A stretch of DNA of 64,000 nt from a virus. A program made the position numbers and the translations under genes. This document shows, one piece after another, positions 18,415 through 27,755 of the stretch (its first letter is position 1; the number at the start of each line of letters is the position of its first letter). The stretch spans positions 97,728 through 161,727 of the IMG/VR virus record IMGVR_UViG_3300030419_007010, one strand, 5' to 3'. The notes under the pieces are model-generated. The model was not told where the DNA came from and did no database searches. It saw nothing but the letters and a program-made list of their open reading frames with translations.

Positions 18415-19316
18415 TATAACCTCTTAAAAAAATCTAAATATTTTTCAATATGTGTATCTAATTTAAACTGTTGGATATTATTAAAATTCTCTTCAACGTC
18501 TTCTTCAGTGGGAAAATAAATTTCTTTTTCTACATCAATAATACAATTGTCATTTAACGTTTGGCTAGCCATCCCCATATCAGTTGAAATAATTGGAACC
18601 TTCATTGCTGGCGCTTCTAGAAGAGATTGTGGGCCGCCTTCGTAACGAGAAGAAACCAAATATAAATCGCACGCTGCGTACATCTTTTGTACATCTTCCA
18701 GAGGAACCATTTCTTTATATGTATATTTTATTCCAGCTTGTTCTAACCGAGATATAACGTATTGTCTGCGCCAGCCGCCTAATAAAATATGCAAATTATC
18801 TTTTTCTAATTTCTCTACATAATCACAAAATAAATCAGGCCCCTTTTCAAGTTTAGGTGTCTTAAGATCAAAACCCTCTGTATCTCTCTGGAAAGAGCCG
18901 ATTATATAATCGTCTTTCGGCAAGCCAAGATATTGACGACAGCCTTGTTTATTAAGCTCATACCAGCATTTTTCATTATACCAATATCCTATTACTGTAA
19001 TAGGTTTATTAGTGTGTTCCTTAATGAAATTTTTTGTTTGTTCACAGGGAACATGATAATGATCAACAAACTGATCTCTTATTAAAAAATCTTGTTTGTT
19101 AAATTTATTTGGAGTAACATGATGAACAGTAAGAACTACTTTTTTTGACATTAGTAAATTAGTATTAATCTTTTGCCACGAATATCCATCTATTAACCAT
19201 ATAATATCGCTTTCTAATATATTAGTTGTAGAATATTCTTGTTTTTTAAGATACCATTCCTGTGATATTCTATCTAAAATCCAGTTTTCTCCTGGGGCTG
19301 TTGCAAATACTTTCAT
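18414..19316 (-). CDS. glycosyltransferase family 4 (GT-B)
   Basis: 300 residues. The N-terminal domain begins MKVFATAPGENWILDRISQEW. The donor domain has IGSFQRDTEGFDLKTPKLEKGPDLF, ILLGGWRRQY, and the GT4 catalytic block YLVSSRYEGGPQSLLEAPAMKVPIIST with its E-x7-E pair. Overlaps the next gene by 4 nt. Donor and acceptor unknown. Confidence 0.85.
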   Translation of the reverse strand: MKVFATAPGENWILDRISQEWYLKKQEYSTTNILESDIIWLIDGYSWQKINTNLLMSKKVVLTVHHVTPNKFNKQDFLIRDQFVDHYHVPCEQTKNFIKEHTNKPITVIGYWYNEKCWYELNKQGCRQYLGLPKDDYIIGSFQRDTEGFDLKTPKLEKGPDLFCDYVEKLEKDNLHILLGGWRRQYVISRLEQAGIKYTYKEMVPLEDVQKMYAACDLYLVSSRYEGGPQSLLEAPAMKVPIISTDMGMASQTLNDNCIIDVEKEIYFPTEEDVEENFNNIQQFKLDTHIEKYLDFFKRL

Positions 19317-20269
19317 ATAATTTCTTCTACAATCCTCACAAAATCATCAGCATATCTTTCTTGTGTGTAATATTGAGCATATTGTAAGCCTTTTTCTACT
19401 AGCTTAAGTCTCTCTTCTTCATTATCAATATAAAATGATAACTTTGAAATTATTTCATCGTCAGACATATCCATATTAATATCAATAACAAAATCTTTAA
19501 ACAATAGCTGCTCTTCTCCAGGAATATCTGCTGCTATAGCGCTAGCACACATAGGTATCTCAATATATTTACCAAATCGAGATTTTGGTTGCCCACTACA
19601 TGTAACACATATTTTGGCAGAATTTAATGTTTGGGCATATTCAAAACTATTTCTATCTGACGCTGCGTCATGTAAAAGGCCACCAGGGTGTTGTAAAATC
19701 CCGCACCTATACTTTTGTGACATCTTGGGCAAAATGCTAGTCGCCAATCTTATTCTCAACGGATAATGGTCACCTAAAATCGATTTAGTGTGGACGGCTC
19801 CGGCTAATAAGATATCATATTTCTTTGGAAGCTGGTAATCTTTATAAATCATCTTTTCTGCACAATGTGGAATATTGACAAATTTTATATCTGTACCTTT
19901 ATATAATTCTTCATACTGTTCCATATCATTAAGATGATGACAAATAACTAATTGTGCGCCGGACTCATCAATTTCTTTTTTTGTCCACGGTACATCAAAC
20001 ATCTCGTTATAGCGAACACATTTAAGCGGCTTTGCTTTCGAAAACTCTTTTAATTCTAAAGGCTTAAAAGCTACAACTATATCCGGTTGTTCATCACCAT
20101 ATATATTATCTATATTCTCCTGCACAGTCTTCGAATCATCATAGTTGGACCAACCCAGGCCGGACCAAGTTAGTTCTGCCAGTTTACCAATTGCTCGCAT
20201 ACCATGAAATCTAACACGAGACATCTTTGTGTCGTGAGATTTTTTATTACAAAGATAAAGAACTTTCAC
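19313..20269 (-). CDS. GT-B glycosyltransferase-like protein (Glyco_trans_1_2 type)
   Basis: 318 residues. The C-terminal half has YDILLAGAVHTKSILGDHYPLRIRL, FEYAQTLNSAKICVTCSG, and FGKYIEIPMCASAIAADIPGEEQLLF, followed by LKLVEKGLQYAQYYTQERYADDF. This order matches the spore-maturation CgeB-like glycosyltransferases (Glyco_trans_1_2), which use a KYxE-type donor site. It is part of a run of five coupled glycosyltransferase genes from 18414 to 24337. Confidence 0.72.
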   Translation of the reverse strand: MKVLYLCNKKSHDTKMSRVRFHGMRAIGKLAELTWSGLGWSNYDDSKTVQENIDNIYGDEQPDIVVAFKPLELKEFSKAKPLKCVRYNEMFDVPWTKKEIDESGAQLVICHHLNDMEQYEELYKGTDIKFVNIPHCAEKMIYKDYQLPKKYDILLAGAVHTKSILGDHYPLRIRLATSILPKMSQKYRCGILQHPGGLLHDAASDRNSFEYAQTLNSAKICVTCSGQPKSRFGKYIEIPMCASAIAADIPGEEQLLFKDFVIDINMDMSDDEIISKLSFYIDNEEERLKLVEKGLQYAQYYTQERYADDFVRIVEEII

Positions 20270-20988
20270 AGAAACTTTCTCTTAAGCTGCTCATATAAAC
20301 ATTCTGGATCATATGAAGCATTCTTATCTTGTTCTGCTCGTCTCCACATCTCGTTCCAAAGATGAATACCATATACCCCATCGTCAAAATTAAAATTGAC
20401 TTCAGGATTTAAAAAGATATTCCATAGCGCGCCAGGAATTGGACAAAAAGCAGTGAAGTGTTTTACGAAAGGTTGTAGCTGGAACGTCTCAACAGATGAT
20501 TTTACAAGCCTAGGCCCAATCTCTCCCCATACTAGCTTTTCTTTTTCTTTCGACATACAAATATCAAAAGCTCTTTTTGTTACTGGATTTCCTTTAGGTG
20601 CTTTTATAACGCCGGCGTTAATATGCTGGTTCTCTTCTCCAAATGGCATAACTTCTTCAGAGGAAAAAACATACGCATCCGGAAAATCAAAGTGCTTCAA
20701 ACACACCTGATCTGTATCAACCCAATAACCACCCTTCTCATAAAGAAGCTTATATCTAAAATAGTTAGAAAATCCAGAATAGCTTTTGTGCTCGCGATAA
20801 ACAAATATCATATCTCTAGAAAGGATGTCATTACCATCTTTTACTTGTACGCCTTGTGGAACGTTTTTCACATCTCCATAAGTATACAAGTGAACTTCGT
20901 GCCCGTTCTTCACAAAAGAAGACAAACACAGTTGTTCCATTACAGATAGCTCTTTGCCTATCCAAAGAGATTGTATAATATTTGACAT
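20266..20988 (-). CDS. glycosyltransferase family 32 (OCH1/capsular type)
   Basis: 240 residues. It starts with IIQSLWIGKELSVMEQLCL, and has the GT32 signature FSNYFRYKLLYEKGGYWVDTD, the DxD donor/metal site, then NAGVIKAPKGNP and GIHLWNEMW, the H-x-W-x-x-x-W end typical of the family. GT32 proteins are mannosyl- or galactosyl-type transferases of LPS and capsules. Confident family call, unknown donor. Confidence 0.88.
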   Translation of the reverse strand: MSNIIQSLWIGKELSVMEQLCLSSFVKNGHEVHLYTYGDVKNVPQGVQVKDGNDILSRDMIFVYREHKSYSGFSNYFRYKLLYEKGGYWVDTDQVCLKHFDFPDAYVFSSEEVMPFGEENQHINAGVIKAPKGNPVTKRAFDICMSKEKEKLVWGEIGPRLVKSSVETFQLQPFVKHFTAFCPIPGALWNIFLNPEVNFNFDDGVYGIHLWNEMWRRAEQDKNASYDPECLYEQLKRKFL

Positions 20989-23078
20989 TACCTTACTACT
21001 TCACTCCAGAAGCGAGCTGGTACTGCTTTAAGATATTCCTCTGTTACAGACAAATCATCGGTAGCAAACCACTCTTCATCTTTGTGCTGCACATTATCAT
21101 TTAAATGAAGCTCACAACCCAGCAGTTTTGCCTCTATAACCATCCTAGGGCAAGTATCTGCTCCAGGGGGCAGAGAACATAAGCCCTTGGCTCCTGCTAG
21201 CATTTGAAGGGTCTCTGCGGGGTTTTTACCATGAATTTTAGTATAATCTAGATTGTTTTCCTTACACCACTCTTCGGCTTCTGGTGCTCCTTTCACCCAG
21301 TTTGGCGATCCGGGAATTAACCAAATATCGTTTTTCTTATCCTTATACTGTTCTCGAAGTTGTTTAATGAAAATGAAAAACTCTGGTTCGAAAATAGAAG
21401 TCAATCTAATGCAATTATCTTTATTCAAATCTGACATGTTTTCTAGTGTAATTTCCATTTGCTTATCAGACATGAAGAAAACCTTATTAGCGTTCTTTAA
21501 GAACGTATTTACAGATTTACCATGTTCGGAATCTTTACAATCGCAAGGTGTTCCCTCTAGAGTTTCGTGCAATTCCATATTTCTGTATTTACAAAACTTA
21601 TAATCAAACTCTACTACAAAGTAGTTAATATTTTGCTTTTCAAAAACACTTACTAGCTCTGGATTCATTTGGGTATTATTACCAAAAATCCAAGTCGCGT
21701 CTTTATGGGCTGTTACTAAAGACTCATTTAAATCTTTGCAATTTATCCCGGTATTTAATGCTGGGCATCCTCTCATTAAAGATCCCAAACTCAATTCTGC
21801 TCCTCCCAAAACTTGATTATGGAAGAAGTCGCTAGCAAATATATATTCTAGTTTCTCTGTTACATCTCCTCCGTAAATTGAGGAGGCCATTTTCTCGTAT
21901 TGGTTCTCTTCACTAAATGTTTCCAAAATCCAATTTTGCAGCTTCTTTGCCTGTTTTTTAAATCTTCCATGATCCTTAAAAACGTCGCGCATCGCAGCTT
22001 TACAAGATTTTTCGTCAGGGTAACACCACATAGAGTCTGCTTGAATTACTCCTTCCCAGACAGCTTGCTTTTGCACCGGCTGTAGTGTGTAATTTATTTT
22101 AGAAAAAAGTGGTTTAATTTTTTCTTTTCCTTTTTTACCTTTTACAGGTGCAAACAAGAAATCGCATTGACCGCTCCACTCCGGAGCAATAACCGGCATA
22201 CCACTATAAGCTGCTTCAAAAAGAGGAAGACCATAGCCTTCTCCATGGCTAGTAGAAACTATAGCTTTAAGTTTCGGATTCTTATATAAAGCATGCATTT
22301 CTTCGTCAGTCATATTTCCATGAAGAAGATATACCTTACACTTTCTATCAGGATAACTGCTTAAAATATTTTCTAATTCTTGTTTGCAACTATATCTATC
22401 CATTATGTTATTTTTAGATTTATTTGCTTTTATAACAAGACCTACTTCCTCGTCTTTAAATTCTTCAACAAACCACTTAATGGTACTATTAAGATTTTTA
22501 CGTGGGCCCCATTGAGCTACTGTAAGAAAATTAAACTTATAATCTAGTTTTATATCTAATTTTGGCTTTTTCTCATAAGTTTTAACAGGATACCCAACTG
22601 CTTCAATCGGTACGGTACATCTAAAGTCTTTTACTTCTTCTCCTGTTTCATTATTTTTTGCATGATAGCTAGTCTTTTCAAATACATCTTTTGAGTGGTT
22701 AGAAGTAATAACAATTCTATCCATCAGCATGGACTTCTCAACCCATTGTGGAGATATTTTTGTAGTTTCAATACCAGCGGTCACACCAACGTTAACGGGA
22801 GCTAATTTTTCCCATTCATTTGGTATCGTCACTTGAACGGACATATCATATTGGCCGCCCTGTTGTTGGTGGATAATTGTCTTTTTAAGAATTTGATCCA
22901 TCCAGTCTCTTTCTTCATCTGCTTCGGGAAGCCACCCTGTGTGGCCCCAATTAACAGCAATCAGATAAATATCAAACTTATCTTCATAAGCTCGGAGGGA
23001 GCGCAAAACAAATCTTGTGTGTTCGCCGTAGCCGCTTCTAGTTAGTGCGGGCCCGCGGACTAATACCTTTTTCCTCAT
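20988..23078 (-). CDS. large two-domain glycosyltransferase (GT4-like, fused)
   Basis: 696 residues, about twice a normal GT-B enzyme. Residues 1-400 form a GT4-like unit: GPALTRSGYGEHTRFVLRSL, LTVAQWGPRKNLN, VYLLHGNMTDEEMHALYKNPK and STSHGEGYGLPLFEAAYSGMPVIAP with the catalytic E-x7-E. Residues 410-690 look like a second GT-B-type unit ending LPPGADTCPRMVIEAKLLGCELHL. A two-step polymerising or bifunctional transferase is likely. Coupled to genes on both sides. Confidence 0.8.
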   Translation of the reverse strand: MRKKVLVRGPALTRSGYGEHTRFVLRSLRAYEDKFDIYLIAVNWGHTGWLPEADEERDWMDQILKKTIIHQQQGGQYDMSVQVTIPNEWEKLAPVNVGVTAGIETTKISPQWVEKSMLMDRIVITSNHSKDVFEKTSYHAKNNETGEEVKDFRCTVPIEAVGYPVKTYEKKPKLDIKLDYKFNFLTVAQWGPRKNLNSTIKWFVEEFKDEEVGLVIKANKSKNNIMDRYSCKQELENILSSYPDRKCKVYLLHGNMTDEEMHALYKNPKLKAIVSTSHGEGYGLPLFEAAYSGMPVIAPEWSGQCDFLFAPVKGKKGKEKIKPLFSKINYTLQPVQKQAVWEGVIQADSMWCYPDEKSCKAAMRDVFKDHGRFKKQAKKLQNWILETFSEENQYEKMASSIYGGDVTEKLEYIFASDFFHNQVLGGAELSLGSLMRGCPALNTGINCKDLNESLVTAHKDATWIFGNNTQMNPELVSVFEKQNINYFVVEFDYKFCKYRNMELHETLEGTPCDCKDSEHGKSVNTFLKNANKVFFMSDKQMEITLENMSDLNKDNCIRLTSIFEPEFFIFIKQLREQYKDKKNDIWLIPGSPNWVKGAPEAEEWCKENNLDYTKIHGKNPAETLQMLAGAKGLCSLPPGADTCPRMVIEAKLLGCELHLNDNVQHKDEEWFATDDLSVTEEYLKAVPARFWSEVVR

Positions 23079-24337
23079 GATACCTCTATAAGTTCGTATT
23101 TTTTATAACCTTTTCTATTTTCCCATGAACCGTACTCTTCATGAATACGGAGCATTAAAGATTCCCAGTTATTTTTATAATTTTCAAAATTGTAATTGTT
23201 TACAACATGTTGTCTGCCAGCAGCGCCAGTTTCTGCGCGCTCTTCAGGAGTCATATTATAAATCTTAAGCATGGCATCAACTAAATCTTTTCCACTAATT
23301 CTATCTTCATAAATCCATGGAATAGGCTGTGAGCCGATAATAGCTTTTGAAGACGGCTCAATCCCAACACCAAACCAATTCTCTCCGTCAGTTACCTGCT
23401 CTTGCAACCCACCGGTCATATTAACAATAATAGGAGTTTCAGTCGACAAAGCTTCCAAAGTAGCAAGACCAAAACCTTCTGCATCAGAAATATTTATAAC
23501 ACAATCGGACGAGTTATAGATAAGAGAAAGAACTTCAGGAGGAACTTTATTCTGCGAGAACATAACTTCTCCATTTGTTAAGCCTAGATGTTCAATAATT
23601 GCTTGAAGGTCTTGACCGTGCTCATCTTTAACATCTGTATGCATAACAAGACACGCTTTATCATGACCAACTTCATCCAGGAAGTCTTTAAACCAGAATA
23701 TTAAACTTCCAGACTGCTTTCTTCGTGCATTTCTATTGTTCCAAAAAAATACGAATCTGTCATCATTAATTTCAGGCATATTCTCATTCTTAAATTTTTC
23801 AATTTCCTCTTCGGATTTCTTTGAAAAAACATCAGTATCTACTGAATGAGGAAGATATAAAGAATCAACGTCCGGGGCCACGTTCTTTACAATGTCTGCT
23901 GTAACTTTTGATATCGCCGCGATTACGTCTGTAGACTCATAGAATGGTCTGTTAAATGTAGGATATGGTTTGTTATCCCAAACATGATAATAAACCATGG
24001 GCATATGGGGTCGAATCTCATCTTCTATATCCCATAACCATCCATAAAATCTAGGATCTGTCATAAACCACAAAATATCTGGCTTTTCATTACGCATAAT
24101 GGAGCGGATCATATCTTGTGTTCCATATCCATCAACTGGATAAATAATCCAATCATCCCCCCACTCTTCGGTTTTTGTTGGGTTATAGTCGTGGTGTTTA
24201 ACAGCACCGCCGAGACAAGTAAACTTAAACTTGCCTGTCGGTAACAGTGATTCAATCATATATTTTGTTTGTGTTCCAACACCTGATGGTGATAGAGGGT
24301 GGTCACTTAAGACAAGAACCTTGATTTTTTTATCCAT
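23075..24337 (-). CDS. glycosyltransferase family 4 (GT-B)
   Basis: 420 residues from the ATG at 24337, which has the SD GAGG 5 nt upstream; longer frames would overlap the preceding gene and lack an SD. It starts DKKIKVLVLSDHPLSPSGVGTQTKYMIE, the N-terminal GT4 loop, and continues with LYLPHSVDTDVFSKKS, FFWNNRNARRKQSGSLI and NISDAEGFGLATLEALSTETPIIVNMTGG, the donor site. First gene of the glycosyltransferase run in transcription order. Confidence 0.88.
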   Translation of the reverse strand: MDKKIKVLVLSDHPLSPSGVGTQTKYMIESLLPTGKFKFTCLGGAVKHHDYNPTKTEEWGDDWIIYPVDGYGTQDMIRSIMRNEKPDILWFMTDPRFYGWLWDIEDEIRPHMPMVYYHVWDNKPYPTFNRPFYESTDVIAAISKVTADIVKNVAPDVDSLYLPHSVDTDVFSKKSEEEIEKFKNENMPEINDDRFVFFWNNRNARRKQSGSLIFWFKDFLDEVGHDKACLVMHTDVKDEHGQDLQAIIEHLGLTNGEVMFSQNKVPPEVLSLIYNSSDCVINISDAEGFGLATLEALSTETPIIVNMTGGLQEQVTDGENWFGVGIEPSSKAIIGSQPIPWIYEDRISGKDLVDAMLKIYNMTPEERAETGAAGRQHVVNNYNFENYKNNWESLMLRIHEEYGSWENRKGYKKYELIEVS

Positions 24338-24348
24338 TTTTTCCTCAT

Positions 24349-25125
24349 TCATGCGCAATGTTCCGTATTATAGAACTCGCACATGCCAAATGGAGTTTGG
24401 CATGCACTTCGATTCTTAGGGTGAAAATCCTTTTTTATATTATGAAGTGCTTTGTTCAATAAGTTAAGAGCATTTTTGGTTTTTTTTGGACCACTGGTCA
24501 CTCTAAAAATTTCAACATTATCTTTTTTAGCTGTTCTTTTCAACAAAGCAAAATAGGTTTCAATATTTTTTGGATCAATATTATGCTTTTGCGCAAAGTA
24601 GTTCTTATAGAAAGTTAACTGATACGTTGTCATGGCATCTGACTTTCGTTTTGGTTTCCAACCCCAACTACAAGTCTTCCAATCTAATATATGGTATTTG
24701 CCGTCAGGAGTTTTTACAACTAAATCAATAAATCCTTTAAAATCAAAGTCATTATCAATAGTTTCAAAAAGTTGCTCTTCTACTGAAACTACTTCGAAAT
24801 CTCCAAAGAACTCCTTAAGAAACGGGATCGCTAGCGGAGCAAGAATATCTCCTTGTGTTCTCATATCGTTTACTAAAGATTTGTTTAGATTCGCGCGAAC
24901 TTCTTCAGGTAGAGATTTTAGCTCTTCAAGAAATTGTTCTTGAAAATGAGCTTTCTCATCTAGATTTTCGTTAATAAGTGCGTTTTCGCACACAGAGTGG
25001 ATAGCACTTCCGAAAGCAGTATACTCGTTACCTTCGAAGCCTTTGATGCGATCAATATATGATAGTTTATGTTTGTGGGGGCATTCGTTCCAAATTTTGA
25101 ATGCAGAATAGGATATGTGAGACAA
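24349..25125 (-). CDS. PD-(D/E)XK nuclease, Cas4/RecB-like, with possible Fe-S cysteines
   Basis: 258 residues. It starts at TTG (25125), preceded by the SD AGAGGG at 5 nt. Motifs of the PDDEXK_1 fold: SYSAFKIWNECPHKHKLSYI, FGSAIHSV (motif I His), DFKGFIDLVVKTPDG and YHILDWKTCS with the D-x-K pair, then TTYQLTFYKNYF (QxxxY). One N-terminal Cys and three C-terminal Cys (CQTPFGMCEFYNTEHC) match the one-plus-three pattern that binds a 4Fe-4S cluster in Cas4 and AddB. Probably processes DNA ends in replication or recombination. Confidence 0.85.
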   Translation of the reverse strand: MSHISYSAFKIWNECPHKHKLSYIDRIKGFEGNEYTAFGSAIHSVCENALINENLDEKAHFQEQFLEELKSLPEEVRANLNKSLVNDMRTQGDILAPLAIPFLKEFFGDFEVVSVEEQLFETIDNDFDFKGFIDLVVKTPDGKYHILDWKTCSWGWKPKRKSDAMTTYQLTFYKNYFAQKHNIDPKNIETYFALLKRTAKKDNVEIFRVTSGPKKTKNALNLLNKALHNIKKDFHPKNRSACQTPFGMCEFYNTEHCA

Positions 25126-25419
25126 TTAGCCCTCTTGTTTTTTTGCTGTTTTTGTTTTTCGAGGCTTTTTAGTAATTTTACTAACCGGTTTTGATTGTTT
25201 TACTAATTCAAAAGCCCATGTTCCTATTCTAGCATGATCGGAACCATTATGCAAGACAATTTCTTTAATACATTTTCCAAATTTCACACCCTTGTTTTTA
25301 AGATATTCTTCAACATGTGTGGTGTGGACTCTCAATTTCCCAGCAGATCCTAATGATTCTATTTTCACATCAACTTCTAGTTGATTATTTTTTTCTTTTA
25401 TATTTACTTTCTCAAACAT
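25126..25419 (-). CDS. small protein with Lys-rich tail, unknown
   Basis: 97 residues, not recognised. The body has strand-like stretches (LEVDVKIESLGSAGKLRVHT), and GKCIKEIVLHNGSDHARIGTWAFELV, followed by a strongly basic C-terminal tail of about 25 residues rich in Lys, Thr and Pro, which suggests nucleic-acid binding. The gene ends just before the TTG start of the Cas4-like nuclease, so the two are probably co-translated. Confidence 0.7.
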   Translation of the reverse strand: MFEKVNIKEKNNQLEVDVKIESLGSAGKLRVHTTHVEEYLKNKGVKFGKCIKEIVLHNGSDHARIGTWAFELVKQSKPVSKITKKPRKTKTAKKQEG

Positions 25420-26086
25420 ATTGTTCTCCTAGAGCATTTAACTCATTAATTTTATTATATAATTTAGGACAAGTTTTGGATAAATACCTTCTGTCACCTA
25501 AATAGAACTCTTCAAAACCATTAGCAAAATATTCACGCAAGGAAGTTACTCCATAAGCAGATGAGAATATGCCTTGTGAAAGAGTATTTAGTTTGGGGTA
25601 ACCTACATCTTGATACAAATAATTGTCAAATTCTATTGAATAGTCTGTTTCTAAAAAATTATAACCAGAAGTATCGATACCATGATTTCTTAAAATTGAT
25701 TCTAGCTTCTTTCTTTTCATTAAGAACTCTGATTCGACACTATTATCAGCATATATTTCAGCGCCATGTATTTCTTCTAAAGAATGAGAAATCTCATGAA
25801 CAATATCATCTATCATATCTGAATTGTCACTTTGTTCATTTGTGAGATACAGAGCGCCATCTTTATACATTGCATTTACAGATCTTGCTTGCATTTCTTC
25901 AAAATATCCAATATACATTACGTCAATTGCATGGAACATATACCTGGGTAAAAGACTCTCTATTTTTTGAATTACCTGTGTCAAATCAACATTTTCAGGC
26001 AGAGGATCTTTCTCTACAATATCAACAGAATTGAAAATACTATATTGCTTTGTTGGACTAATGAATTTTGAAATTTTATTCGTCAT
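25412..26086 (-). CDS. putative HExxH zinc metallopeptidase
   Basis: 224 residues. DIVHEISHSLEEIHG (about residues 93-108) contains the zincin HExxH motif, and downstream SLREYFANGFEEFYLG offers the usual third-ligand Glu and resembles the C-terminal block of small phage and ATLF-like metallopeptidases. No signal peptide. The substrate is unknown. It overlaps the 25126 gene by 8 nt and the 26076 gene by 11 nt. One of four HExxH proteins in the window. Confidence 0.72.
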   Translation of the reverse strand: MTNKISKFISPTKQYSIFNSVDIVEKDPLPENVDLTQVIQKIESLLPRYMFHAIDVMYIGYFEEMQARSVNAMYKDGALYLTNEQSDNSDMIDDIVHEISHSLEEIHGAEIYADNSVESEFLMKRKKLESILRNHGIDTSGYNFLETDYSIEFDNYLYQDVGYPKLNTLSQGIFSSAYGVTSLREYFANGFEEFYLGDRRYLSKTCPKLYNKINELNALGEQYV

Positions 26087-26333
26087 CTTGTTGATTAGCA
26101 GTATTTAAGTGTGTCTGATCACTCAAACCTTGCTCATATCCTCTTACCCAATTCTCTTCCGCAACTGCGATCAAAAATTCAGGAAATTCGTGAGCCATTA
26201 CGCTAACAACATTTTCAACAGTAATTTCTCCATTCTCCGGGTCTAGTTTATTACCAATATAATCAACAATTACTTCCTTAAGAGAAGTGTCTGTCTCTAT
26301 TGTTTTATTTAATTCTTCGTTGTGAATATCCAC
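26076..26333 (-). CDS. small acidic protein, unknown
   Basis: 85 residues from a GTG start with a strong SD (GGAGG, 6 nt). The sequence is acidic and helical, with VENVVSVMAHEFPEFLIAVAEENWVRGYEQGLSDQ. The end pattern EENWVRGYEQGL resembles short conserved proteins that I associate with T4-like marine phages. No catalytic motif is visible. It is the first gene after the 54-nt gap behind phoH. Confidence 0.65.
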   Translation of the reverse strand: MDIHNEELNKTIETDTSLKEVIVDYIGNKLDPENGEITVENVVSVMAHEFPEFLIAVAEENWVRGYEQGLSDQTHLNTANQQDDE

Positions 26334-26387
26334 TTTAAACCTCCATATATAGTGTACACAAAAATGCCAATAATTTTAATTTAATTA

Positions 26388-27701
26388 TTATAATATTTTA
26401 GCTGCCAGAGTAGCAACTTTTGAGCGCTCGCCTTTTTTCAAAGATACGTGTCCAGCGATCTCATGTTCTTTAAACTTTTCTATTGCATAAGATAAGCCAT
26501 TTGATATCGAATCTAAATATACGTTGTCTATCTGCTCAATATCTCCTGTTAAGATAATCTTTGTACCCTCACCTACTCTAGTAATAATAGTCTTTAACTC
26601 GTGTACAGAGAGATTTTGAGCTTCGTCAATGATAATAAACGCATTAGAAATAGAGCGGCCTCTGATATATGTAAGTGCTTCTACTTCAATAGTCCCGTTT
26701 TCATATAACAGTTCGATTGTTTCCTTGTTATCTCCTAGAAGAAACTCCAGATTATCCTGAATCGGCATAAGCCAAGGGCTCATCTTCTCTTCTAAAGTTC
26801 CTGGCAGGAAGCCAATATCCTTTCCTACAGGCTGAACTGGTCTGGAAACTACAAGTTTTTTATACCGCTTGTTTTTATCTTCCATAATTTGTTCTAGACC
26901 TGCTGCAATTGCTAACAAAGTCTTACCACAGCCGGCCTTGCCGGTCATGGTAACAATTGGTATATCTGGATTCATAAGAAGATTTAATCCGAACAGCTGC
27001 TCTTTGTTACGAGCTTTGAGTCCCCAAATAGGATTTTTATATTCTACTATTGGTTTTAATGGTAAATTGTAATTTACAAATTTTGATAATGCTGTTTTCT
27101 TTTCATTTTGATTCGACACCAACATAACAAATTGATGAGGATTTATTTTAATGTCCTCTTCAAACAAATATATTTCTTCGTCAGAATAGAATCTATCAAT
27201 TAGTTGGTCATCTACTAAATGTTGTACAAATCCAGTATATAACTCGTCAGTATTACTAACAACTTGTTCAGTAATAAAATCTTCTGTTGGTATTTGAAGA
27301 GCATCACACTTTACACGCATGTTAATATCACGCGTAACAACAGTCAGCTTCTTCTTTTGAAGACGCTTCTTTTCTGTCATCGCAGTGCCAATAATTTGGT
27401 TATCTGCGTTAGACAAATCAAAGTCATCTGGTAAATCAAATACGTCGTATCCTCGTATCGAAAGGATACCTTTTCCACTACCTAATTTTACTCCTTCATA
27501 CAGATTTCCATTCTCGCGGAGATCATCTAGAATACGTATGGTTATTCGAGCGTTTGCTCCAACTCCATCTTGTCTTTTTTTGTGCTTATCTATTTCTTCG
27601 ATGACTTTTAGTGGAATTATTATGTCATTATTTTTATACGAAAAAATGGAATCTGCGCTTGTGAGGAGCACATTGGTATCAAGCAGATAAGTTTTTTTCA
27701 T
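26388..27701 (-). CDS. phoH: PhoH-like ATPase with N-terminal PIN domain
   Basis: 437 residues. Residues 1-150 form a PIN RNase domain (KKTYLLDTNVLLTS, ADNQIIGTAM and VVTRDINMRVK with its conserved Asp residues). Residues 215-437 form the PhoH P-loop ATPase: NPDIPIVTMTGKAGCGKTLL, SRPVQPVGKDIGFLPGT, FIIIDEAQNLSVHELKTIITRVG, ILTGDIEQID. This PIN-PhoH architecture couples an RNA helicase-like ATPase to an endoribonuclease (as in mycobacterial PhoH2). PhoH genes are common in marine phages. It ends in AT-rich sequence without a GC terminator. Confidence 0.93.
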   Translation of the reverse strand: MKKTYLLDTNVLLTSADSIFSYKNNDIIIPLKVIEEIDKHKKRQDGVGANARITIRILDDLRENGNLYEGVKLGSGKGILSIRGYDVFDLPDDFDLSNADNQIIGTAMTEKKRLQKKKLTVVTRDINMRVKCDALQIPTEDFITEQVVSNTDELYTGFVQHLVDDQLIDRFYSDEEIYLFEEDIKINPHQFVMLVSNQNEKKTALSKFVNYNLPLKPIVEYKNPIWGLKARNKEQLFGLNLLMNPDIPIVTMTGKAGCGKTLLAIAAGLEQIMEDKNKRYKKLVVSRPVQPVGKDIGFLPGTLEEKMSPWLMPIQDNLEFLLGDNKETIELLYENGTIEVEALTYIRGRSISNAFIIIDEAQNLSVHELKTIITRVGEGTKIILTGDIEQIDNVYLDSISNGLSYAIEKFKEHEIAGHVSLKKGERSKVATLAAKIL

Positions 27702-27755
27702 CTATCATCCTTGTATTAGTAATTAGCTTTCTAGTTATTTTTAGAGGTATTTTAT

